Notes under the pieces: model-generated
The model's database searches: none
Told to the model about the DNA's origin: nothing
What the model saw: the letters and a program-made list of their open reading frames with translations, nothing else
Program-made: the position numbers and the translations under genes
In this document: positions 39,001-51,000 of the stretch, in pieces
Numbering within the stretch: the first letter of the stretch is position 1
How the letters are laid out: each line of letters opens with the position of its first letter
Assembly: GCF_037975245.1 (NCBI RefSeq)
Contig: NC_092581.1
Span: 1,502,501-1,566,500, forward strand
Reading direction: 5' to 3'
DNA from: Apostichopus japonicus
Taxonomy: Eukaryota; Echinodermata; Holothuroidea; Aspidochirotida; Stichopodidae
Length of the DNA stretch: 64,000 nt

Positions 39001-42000
39001 TTATACCAAACATTTCGTTTGTCCTTCCGTATAATAGTAGATTTATATAGTTTTCCAAAATTTGCCTCTGAAGAGTTGGAGATACAAAAATAATAAATAA
39101 ATAAATAAAAATATAGAAAAATGATAATTGGCACTTTTCTTCAGAAATACCAGGATGTTTTTTGTCAATAGGGGATGTTGCGATTAAGAGATAAAGTTTG
39201 TAGTAATGATGAAGGCATCTTTTTTCTTCCTTTTCTTGGTTATACATGTTAAGAAAATCTCTCCTCATATTAAACTCTCAATGAAGGTGGTAGGATATAC
39301 TTATCATTCCAAAATTAGTTATAAACTTTGTAGACATTATGAAGGCACGACCCTTCAAATCTAAATTTGTTGTTGATATACACGTTAAAGAAAACGACAC
39401 ATAGTGACAATTGTTTATGTTTAAGTACTGTTGAAAATGCTTGTATATTTGACACTTTATTGCATGTAGGGAGGCTGCCTTTATTAATTTATATTTTATA
39501 TCTATATATATCTATACATATATCTATATATATATATATATATATCTATATATATATATCTATATATATATATATCTATATATATATATTTAAAGATATA
39601 TAAATATATATGGTTTGTTTGCAGTGGGCTGCATACATGTATAATTACCTTGTAATATGATGCCATGCTGCTTTATGAAAAGGATAGGCCTACAGGGCAA
39701 ATTTTTAAGGATCTCTTCTGGTTGTCCCGGGAAAAACCATGTCTTAGATTTTGGTTGTCCAAAAAACAAATTATGTTTTCCGAAGAAATGTAGTAAAATG
39801 GCCAATATGTACCTTGTAGGTGAGATGTGTAGGTTTCGGTGAATAGAACACCAATATGTACACCGTTGGTGAGATGTGTAGATTTCGGTGAATAGAACAC
39901 CAGCTCTGAACCAGTCAAAATCCTCTTAAGGTGCATCATAGGTCTTACCACTATTTTTTTTGTTGTATTTCAGTACCTCTAAAGTATTCATTTTACCTTC
40001 TTGGGTGTATATAGTTAGTATATAGGCTGAATTAGATAAACACCACCGGTTGGCCGAACAGAAATCTTGTAGTCTCGGATGATGGGAATACCATTAAAAA
40101 TTTGCCCTGGGTTATTGTTTTGTTTCGTTTCAAACAATTTTTTGGAAATTTCTTCCTCCCTTCCATATCATTTTTGTGTTCACCATAAGTAGTTATGAAA
40201 TTAGGTTTGATATCAATTAATATTTTACTAACAAGTAGATTGTAGGTAGCATGCATTTCTGGGTTGGTTACTGTTTCTGCCATTTCATTAAAACCATTCT
40301 TTATTTTCCAATACAAACTATTACATTTGACCTTGCAACAAAGTGATCATAACAACAACAAAAAACATTGACTTTAATAACGTTTATTTTCCAATTTTTT
40401 TATGTCTCTTTGGTAGTGGATGGTATTCATCTATTAACGCAGATTAATATTAAGAGTTTTGTCAGTCTTTTTTCAAACAGTAGTTGAAGAAGTATCATTT
40501 TAACTGACAATAAGTCAAAATAAAATATTAAATTAACATGCAAACTTTGGCAAAGTAAATTTTGGGTTGTGGCTTTAAAATTTCCAATGGTATTTTTGTG
40601 GTTTATATTTGATCTCAAAAACAGTACAGTGATATGAAAACAGAGCAAAAAGCTATGTTAAGCTCGTATTAGGTTATAAAATCTACGAGCATTTAGTTTA
40701 CAATTTGACAAAGTTCCTTCATATGAAACTGGGTTTTCTGTAGAAAAATTTTCTTAAAAATTTTGAATGGTCACTACTTCTTGGGCACCTGACAAGCACT
40801 ACCTGTACAAGATTCACTCTGAAAGTTAAAGAAATCTGGTATTTCAAAGCTTATTTGGGAATTATAAAGGTACTAAGTTTTTGGTGTTTTTTTGGTGATT
40901 AAGACTGATTATGTGGCATGAGTTGTATGATCTCTTCTGCTGGGCTTTTATACAAGTGAGAACCATCACAAGAAAGTTTGAAATATGCTTTTATGTGAAC
41001 TATGTTTTATTGGATATCATCTTGGTATTTTTCTGAAAATTCTTTCCTTTTCATTGTGCATGAACTGTTTTTTTTTCTTTAAAAAGAAAGAAAAAAGTTA
41101 AATTTTATATATATGTTTATCAAGAATCCAAGTGGACTTTGTAGGATGTTTTGATGAAGATTAGAAACAAAACTTTTGCATTTAGGAAAACAAGCAAATG
41201 TTAAAACGTGAACAGTATACTATTGCTGAGGAATCAGTGAAGATTTAATCAAAATAAAACCTGGAAAAAGTGTAATATTTATGGAATCGATATCAAAAGT
41301 CATACAATCCTAGAGGCCCTTTATGTTGATGCATTTGCTCTGTGAAAACTAAAATGGGCCACAAAAATACATATTTTTTTCAAACAAATGAAACATTCTT
41401 ATCTTAATAGGAGTAAATAAAAAACCCTGCATAAAGCCAGTGGTATTTTTATCAGAAGTTTATAAATTAACAAATAACTTTTCTCTTTTATTTGGAATTC
41501 AGGACATTACAGTGTGTGATGTGATGAACACTATCGAAACCCTTTTTTTTTCAAGTAAAACAAAGCATCACATTTCCTCTTTCAATTTGAATTTCTATCT
41601 ATCGAAACAAACAAATGAATCTATTAAACATGAATGAGTCATGAATCAAGGAATCATTAATATCAACATTTATTAGGGATATTTTATCAGGGATGTATTA
41701 AACATCAGCATGACTATGATAATAATAGTGTACTGAACTTGTGAAATAAAACTTTTGAAAGAGCCAAGAGTTTGCTTTGCCTAGAGCGGTATCGAAACTA
41801 AGGTGGTATCCATGGTTACACAGCGTTCAAGGTACTGTTCTCAATCTCTTGTTCCCGTAAGTCTGTAAAATCTGAAGATCCGTATTTTTGTCTGTGAGCT
41901 ATTATGCAATCCGTCTTTATATTTCAATTCTCGGTCGGTTAGGATGCCAAAATCTTTCAACCTATCGCAGTCCACATGGCGCCAGATGGGAGACCGTTAG

Positions 42001-45000
42001 CAGTTGGTGAGCAGCCAACAGAAAGGCCGAGGACATTTTCTGGTGAGTTAATACAGACGTTTGAATGATTGGAGATTATGCCAAGATTGGGGTTTTGTCC
42101 GTTGAGCGTTATATTGTAGTCGAGCAAGGTTACGTGTAGAACGTCAAGGTACAACCACACAGCTTCTCTACAACATTATCACATGATTCTTGGTAGATTG
42201 AGTTGCTAAACTTTCAAATATTTGTTATGCCAAATGTAAATTTGAATAGGGAGGGGTGAAAGGAGGAGGGGGTGGGAGAGTAGAAGATAATCCACATCCT
42301 GGTGATCAGAGTGCGATTTCTTTCCCCTAGAAAATTGACAATTATGCAAACAATCCACTTCTGCCATTGGAATGTCCCTTTCAAAAAAAAGCATTTATAT
42401 AATTTGTTTTTAAATTGTATTGCCATATTCATATCCCATCACATTCACCACAAAAAATTCTGTCATGTTCAACAACAAAAACCCTATGAGTTAACTCCTT
42501 TGACGTCAAAAGCTCCTTACATGTGACATTGAGCATTAGAAAGCTAATATAAGTTTACAGGTCTCTCAAGTACATTAGGCTAAGGCTAGGCTAATAATAA
42601 TTTCATTTGCTTTACAAAAAATTGTAAATATAATTGACAGCAAGATCATGTTTAAAATATTGCCAAATTTTATGAAATTTTGAAATCTTGAGAATTTTGA
42701 ACCTTTAAGGAAAAGCACTTATAATCTCTAGTGAATCTAAAGAATATTTAAGTAGGAGTATCTGTAGATCAAATTCTTATGTTCTGTTCCTTATTTTTGT
42801 TCATCAATAAGACCCCCTTCACCTAGAGAGACAGTCAGAAACTACCAAGCAGAGATCCATGACCCATGCCGATACGACCGAGTCCACACCAAACAAAATC
42901 GCACCGCCCCCAAGCATCCAAAAGATGCGTGTAAACAACACGCTCCATCAGGAAGGGCAGGGTAAGTGTGACCGTAAACTAGGTCAGACAGAAGGAACGG
43001 GGGTTGAGTGGTATCGGTTGAACAAATAAAGAGGGTAAACAGCTGTGAAAGCTGTCGCAGCAATAAAAAAAATTGTAAAGTTCTCTTGTAGTAGCAGTTG
43101 AACACCACAATTAGCATAATTACTTTTTTTTTTGGGCAAAAGCTACATAAATGTAAGGAAAAGGTAAGTAAGTATTAGTAAATGTTTTTGAGACAATTTT
43201 GTGTGAATTTTTTTTAGTTTAATATTAAAGTTTTAAAGTTTTTTTTGAAAAAGGTAAGTTTAACTATACCTGCACCTTTCTTGTAATTGGTGACAGAGTA
43301 TGTTCTGAAGAGGGTCAGAATTATCCCCAAATATGCTAGAAAGTCCATTAAATGGTCATACTTGCTCAGAATTTAACACATATTTAGTGTGAAAACATTT
43401 CAATGTGTGTAGTTGAATGCTCTCTCCTGCAATGTCTGAGATTAATGGTGGAGGTAAGTATATGAAAAATGGTAAAAATGACCTATGAGTCACGAAAAGA
43501 TTACTGCCGAAAGCGGGGAAATTTTGGGCTGATCTGGATGAAGCCTGTGGAGGGCCTAAGGGTGTCATTCGGAGGTTCTATATCTAATTGAAGTTATCGC
43601 TATAGAAACGAGGAATGTATGAGCTTTAAGGTCTCCTGTGTCAGATATTGCTCACCCTTTTTGCAATGTTATCCTCTATAACGGATGATTTGTAAAGAAA
43701 AATTCTTTGATACCCTATGTTGCACACCGGAAATACAAAAAACAAAGGCAGAATTTTGATCAGCAACTAGAAACACTCTCTATCCCATTTACAAGCCTGA
43801 ACATTGAAAGCACTTTAAACGATTGACAGATCTAAGATAATAGCCTTACCCGTGGGTTTCATACGGTCCTGAGAACGGGATTGGGACGAGCGACCACCAA
43901 CTGTGTTAATGCAGCCCCATCAGTTACGTGACAGGGATAAAACGTGTTGATGATATCGGGCGCCACGTCCCGAAGACCTATTCTGTGCATACAGCTAGTG
44001 ATCTTCTTCTGGTTTATTTGCAACTCATTTGAAATCAAACTTTTCCAAGTTAGGAATTCACACCACTAAAGAGAACATGGGGGATGGGGAGGGGCAGAGG
44101 GATAAACGCAGAGACAGTTTCGATTGAACTTTTTCTTTGTGTTGAGCAGTTTTATTTTTTTTGCTTTTTTTTTTTGCTGCTGTAATCATCACTAATTTAG
44201 AAGGTGATTATTAGGTGGTGGTGATTACTAGGGTCGTAAAGATGTTTAGAGTTATTAATAGTATCAGAAGCTTCCTTGCGGAGTTTACTCACAAACCTTC
44301 CTGTTGCTTCTTTCTTTAGTTGATGTTTCAACCACCTTTTTTTTCAAGTCCTGCTTTAAGTTGTCAGGGAGGGATGGGGCAGGGGAAGTGGGGTTGGGAG
44401 AGATGGGGATTAGGGAGAAGAATCAAGGAAACCCTGGTTATTTCGGTATTCCGTTTATTTATCGGATAGTCAGATGTCTTGTCAGACGGCTATATGTATA
44501 GCTGGCCAAATTGTAGTCACGTCTGGTTGGTTATGCTTTGCCGATGCAGTCTAAATTTATGGTTTTTCTTGTAAAATATGGTAAATAAGAAATGTGTGTG
44601 TTTGGTAACTTCATACAATCAAACCAACTTGACATATATTGTGTATCATAGCCAAGTGTAGCCATGACTTAATGACCTGGAGAAGCGTTAGATATCATCT
44701 TAACATTGGCAGTTTCACAACTATCTTAAAGGGAAAGTCTCTTTGGTTACCTATAAATAGCTTATTAAGGGACATATTCCATCCGTGACCCTGCAAGAAC
44801 AAAGTACCTCTCATGAGCTTAAAGCCGGAAGCTTCCCTCGACCAAAGTAAAAGCAAAAGCATTGAATTAAGGAGAGCCTGATGTAGGACCCATTTGTTTT
44901 CCCCGATTGTCTCCCATTAATATTTTTGCCTCAGAGGTGCATAAACTTCCAGCGCAACGACCAATCCACAACCGTTGGTTTTCTAATGACCGGGCCGACT

Positions 45001-48000
45001 TACCCTGTCTCGGATCCCTGCAATTTGTGCACACATTTTCATCTGGATATTATAATTACTTTCTGAGCTCTGCCCTTGAATTAATATTCCTTGATAGAAT
45101 ACTTGCTAATTTGTAAAATTTGGTGATTGTGGTGAACTGTCATGAGTCTGAGGTGCTGAAAGCTGCATTTTGTGATGTAAATTGGCAACACTGTTGCCAA
45201 GCCATGTAATATTAATGAGAACCTTTTGCATTTTGTGATGTAAATTGGCAACACTGTTGCCAAGCCATGTAATATTAATGAAAACCTTTATGGGGAGGTG
45301 GGGTGGGCGGTCGAATTTGGTATCACCAGACTGTTGTGAACAAATTCAATGCAAAATGCAGCTTTTAAGTTCCTCGACCAAGAAAAAAAAGCACATGACA
45401 GAATGAATGGATTAATTTTACTCAGAAATAAGAAAAAAACTAACGAATTTTAGCTTTTACTCCTTACTACTCATCTGCAGACCTGCATGAAGTAATTCCT
45501 CCTCCTCCAAGGAGTCGCTCCAGGTAAAAACCAAAGTTCTCTCCTGTTTTAACCTTTTTTTTTCCTGTTATTAAAAATGCCGGCAACCAAAACCATGTAT
45601 AATAGTAGATTTACAGAGACACACCATTTCTGGGAAAACTCACTTCCTTAAAAAAAAAACAAAAAAAAATGGCTGTGAAGTCCAAAATGTGCTATGACAG
45701 ATAGCACAACTTATTTAATTTTAATACATACATCCACAACTGTCTCAGATATTGATTTAGTAAAAGATTTAGAAGATTTTTTTTTTGGTATCTTGACCAG
45801 TTTTGTCAATGTTGATAAAAAGTTATTCCCTAAAAAGTTTTTTTTTTTAACAAATTTTCTTTGACAGAACATTGCATTCTTTACTCACGTTTCATGATAA
45901 TGGCCAAGTCACGAAATCCTTTTTTCTACTCAATAATTTTCAAAACTTTCACTCAAGTTTCTGTTTTGGCAAAGGGGTCAAGTCGAAAGAAGACTTGGCA
46001 TGCCGTGACGATGTTACAAGTGAAAGTGTTTCGTGACGGTGGGAAACAGAACATAGTAAACAGACCCTAGAATGAGGTCACACACTGCATTAGCACATCA
46101 GGCAAGGAAGAAGTTTCCAAAGAAATTGACAAAGATATTTGATTTGTTAGTAAGGGAATGGGAAACCAGATCGGCAGGGTGTTCCAAAAAATTTCAAAAT
46201 GAATGTATCAGTGTTTTAATTCTTGAAAGGTTCTTCTGAAGATTTTGAAGCCTGAATAAACATTAATGGTTGAGTCTCTGTTTCTACTGGCGTACATGCT
46301 GAGGTTGTGCTTTTACTAATCTGCCTGGTTATTCATGATAGAATGAACATCAATTATTTAGTTACACATCATTTTTGTTTCCATATTTTAAGTTAGAGTG
46401 TTTTCTAAAATAGCAACAGGAGGGAAAAAAGGTTGTTATCTTCATGTCTGATTTAATCTGTTTGAGTGGGGAAGTTTGGATTTGCAGAAACAAGAGAAAG
46501 AATCTTTGAATATTCATGAAATATTAGTGGTTGGTCTATAAAAAGGACTTTTAACAAAGTTGTTGTCAGACTTCCTTCACCAAAAACTTCCTTCCAAAAA
46601 CATTGAAAACAAATTTATGTTTATAAGTTTCGTGATGAGTTGGATTTTTACATCGGTTCATTGCTTGCCATCATAGCCAATGTATGAAATTATCATTTTG
46701 GTGTGTATAAATGTATGATTTTATAAATTTTATTTTGGGGTTACCATATATTCAAAAAGTAAAACATAGCATTTTGTTGGGAGTTAATTTATTAACTAAC
46801 ATCTCATGTTTTTTTCCTTCTAATTTTTTGTTCAAATTGGTGGTAAAGTTTGTACTTTGAAACTTTTAGAAAAATTCACTGTAATTTTCATAGCAGCGGG
46901 AAAATACCTGGACTGTCGTAGTTAAGTCAATTTCATTAAAGTCAGCTCTTGTCACGAATGCAATAATTGATCAAGGAAAGAGAAGATTTTATTGGTCGTA
47001 AAATAACATGGTTTTAACTGCAATATGACAATTTACAAAAATTGTTGGATTTCATTCTTTAGCAATTAGACAATGGATTAATTGTAGTTTAAAATTAGGC
47101 ATAGACTAAGAACATGACATTGTCAAAGTTTTATGAAAGTGAGCATTCTTAATAGTTTAACCTATTTCAAAGATGTGTATCTGGAAAAGAAAATTAGATA
47201 TAGAAAGTTAGCCTGCACTGACAAATTGCTTGAACTCTGTATCTATATGAACACCAAATAGCTACTTAAATTCACCCTTTGTATACTACAAATTCTCTTG
47301 CAAGGATATCTAGTATTTAACTGTTAACATTCTCGATTTCATCTTCCCTGGAGCGATTTAAATGTTAACTACCGTACTCTGCGTAGGAAATAGTCCTTAA
47401 CACTTGAAAAACAATAGCACCACCATAGCCCTATCGGATTTTTAAAATATCTGTAAACTGCTCAAAATGTAGCCCCTGCGCCTACTTTTCTCGTCTTTTT
47501 AAGTCTTGAAATGTATACTTGTTATTTGTTATTTTATTTATTATGATTATTTATTATTATTTTTATCATCCAAAAGCGGTACTTATGTCCTTTGATAGCT
47601 TTTAATATTGAATGAATAAAAAGACCAATTTAGTTACCTTAGTTACTTTGAATCAACGATATCACGAACAGTGAGCTTGATTTTTTTGTTTATTTTCAGT
47701 AGTGAAGCTTAAGTATAACAGTAAGTGAAAGAGCACTTTAATAAGTGTTCATGTAGTTGATTTAACAGTTTTACGAGAGCAACTCTTTGAGGAACACGAT
47801 CCTGTTCAAAGTTATTCGATGCCAACATCGTTTTATATTCTAGTTCTTTACGTAAGTTTGGCAAAGTCAACTCTCATTAAAATCTTGAAATGAAAAAAAA
47901 AAAAAAAATTTGCATTTGACATGAGGTTTGAGACTATTATGCAACATGGTATCTGGACAACAAAATGTTGATGTTCTTGGTGAATTTTCATTCACTATTC

Positions 48001-51000
48001 ACTGATTTAACCGCTTGATATTGTTAAAAGAAGAAAAAAATCTACAAAATATAAATAGCTGCTGTAAGAACATATTTTATACTAAAGTAATGTGTAGTGG
48101 TTGAAAATTAGCAGTTCCTCAAAGGTGATTTTAGCGGTGATGTTTCCTTTCATGGTCTATACAGAATCTAATTCTCATTTAACCTGAAATGAAAGTGAAA
48201 TCTTAAAAAATGAATTTATAACTGATTTGGGATGCGATTGTGTTTGCTTTGATTGCCTTGTCGTACCTTTAAACGACTCAACATTTATTGGTTACTGATT
48301 CTGGTATAAGATATTAGTCCCAGCTATGTAGCTTATGGATGTTTACGATGCTAACTTTAAACTATGTAGTTGTCTTGTTAGTTTTGCTTTTGTTTTCTAA
48401 TTATATTTGTTTCTATTCCTTTCTTTTTGCTGGTTTTTTCCCCTTTTTCTTGCCATGAAGCGAAGAGACTCACAATAGGTAAAACTCACTACTGCTGTTT
48501 ATTAACAATTAATCTATCAATATATTAATCTCCTTGTGATGTTTACTCTGTAGTAAACTCCTTTTCCTCTCATTAGTACCCCTCCCTCCCCCCGCCCAAC
48601 TTTTAGAAAAAAATTGTATACATCCTGTGCCATCTCTCTTACTAGATACCACTGTAGTTTTTATATCCATTTGCAGTAGAGGTAATTTTATTTTTTACCC
48701 CTAGTTTACTGATTTTCAAAATTGTAACCCTTTTCTTCATTATTTACTCTCATTGTAGAAGAACATGACTTTTTTTTAAGTCTTTTTAGTAATCAGGAAT
48801 AGATTTATGATGATCACTCCACTTAACATATTATTTATATCTACCAAGGACATGCTTTATAGGTATAGTCACTATTTCTTATATAACCAAATTTTCCTCT
48901 ATACAGCCCACTTCCTGTTTGACCCGTATTTACCCCTTCTAACCTTCTCCCACCCCCCCCACCACCACACTCAGAAACAATCGCTACACATGCTCTACAG
49001 TATATTAACAAATTTGCTCAGGAATCAACTTGAGTCACCACAATTTCCTTGTTAGACTTGATGGTTACCCAATGACTGCTGCCCTGTTCCCATAGACTTA
49101 AGTTGATAATACTTAAGTATTTAATATTTGACAGTTACCTTATGCCTGCGGCCCTGTTCCCATAGACTTAAGTTGGATTATACTTAAGTATTTAATAGTT
49201 GATGGTTACATTATGCCTGCTGCCCTGCTCCCATAGATGTAAGTTGGATAATACTTACGTATTTAATAGTTGATGGTTACCTTATACCTGCTGCCCTGCT
49301 CGCATAGACTTAAAAGTTGGATAATTACTTAAGTATTTAATAGTTGATGGTTACCTTATGCCTGCTGTCCTGTTCCCTTATACTTAAGTTGGATAATACT
49401 GAAGTATTGAATAGTTGATAGTTACCTTATGCCTGCTGTCCTGTTCCTTATACTTAAGTTGGATAATACTGAAGTATTGAATAGTTGATAGTTACCTTAT
49501 ACCTGCTGTCCTGTTCCCTTATACTTAAGTTGATAATACTTAAGTACTGAATAGTTGATAGTTACCTTATGCTGCTACCCTGCTCCCATAGACTTAATAG
49601 TTGGATATTGTTACCTTATGGTCCCTTGTTGCCCTGTATCTCGTAGTCTACTTGGATAATGCCTATGTTTTTAAGACTTGTTGGTTACTGTTTGCCTGCT
49701 GTACTCTAGACATGATTTTCAAATAGTAACGCAAGTATAAGAAAGCACATGACCTTTATATTGAAGAAAAATTTGGGGACCATCTTTGAAAATGGTTAAA
49801 TTTTTGTTATCCCAGTAAAAACACCAAATGACTTTTAGGTTGCCTGGCCAGAAGGATCACTTTGTAGGTTTAGGAGGGAGGAAAAAAGACTCATTTGATA
49901 TGATTATGATAACTGTTTTGTCAAAGAATTTGAGGAAAATTTACATAGTTTGGCAATTAATTATTATGATGGCAAAAGATATTTGCAGATGTTTTTAATG
50001 TTAAGACACAGGAAATAACTTTTACATTTCTCATCTCAAATTAAACTCTAGACCCCACCCCACCCCACCCCTTTAAACTTAAAAGCAACCCTTCCTTTGC
50101 ATTAGTTAATTTACTAATCAAATTGTGCACCGTTGCTAATGCTGTGTTATTAATCATGTGCTTCATAAGCTAATTGCTTATTCATACCTCGTATGTTAGA
50201 CACCTTAATATTTAGTTTCCATTTGAATTGTTGTTTTATCCAGCAGCGATTTTTTTTTTAGTGCAAATTGTAGTAACATTGCTTCAGGTTTTATTTTTAC
50301 TATTAAATTGCAGTGTGCACTGTGTTACATTTTTTAAAATATTATTTTAGAAATTTTTTAACCCCCATTATCATTTGAATGGCTGAATCGTACCTGGCAA
50401 ATTCACTAAAACCCACCAGACTGCGATTTAATTAAGTCTTTTGGGATATTATTAAAATTTGATTAATGATTCTAAAGCAGAAATACTTTCATGAAATGTA
50501 TACTCGATAGTGTAAAAGATGGTTGGGGGAGGGGGAGGAGGCATGAGGTGGGGAAGAGGTGTAGAGTGGGTATGTGGGAGGGTCAGAAAAGCTGAACACA
50601 TGTTACCCACTAGACTGTTATAGGACTGTCAGGTTTATTAGAAATATATTCATGCCTCAAGTATTTACCAGCCTGGAGTTGGGGGGGGAAGGGGTGGCGT
50701 CGGAGGGGGTGTGAGACTAGGAAGATACCGTTGCATTGGAGGGTGGGCTGAGAGAATTAAACCATAGATGTAGAGTCTGTGTTGTGGAGCTATTAGAGGA
50801 TTCCAATGGGCAGGAGGGAGAGATTAATAAGAATGACTGAATATTTTGATGTGATTTTCATAATTAAAAAGTAACACGTTTGGTATTTTAAGGACAGGCA
50901 AATTGGAAGTGGTTTTCATTGGTGGTTTTCATTGAGGTACAAGCCTGGTAGTGGTCATTCATCATGGTCCCATGGGGTGTACATGGTATGGGGTAGGTCA

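Larger units (their letters stand above)
38927..41942 (+). other. REPS1 intron 9 of window
   Basis: It contains the TA/TATC microsatellite at 39495-39605 and a 50-bp duplication at 39802-39901. The rest is AT-rich intron with nothing recognised. Confidence 0.78.

Noticed and set aside
44935-45116. Open stretch after TTTGCCTCAG as an extra REPS1 exon
   Set aside because: The acceptor is good and phase 1 fits, but no plausible donor follows in phase and the translation has no linker-like composition.
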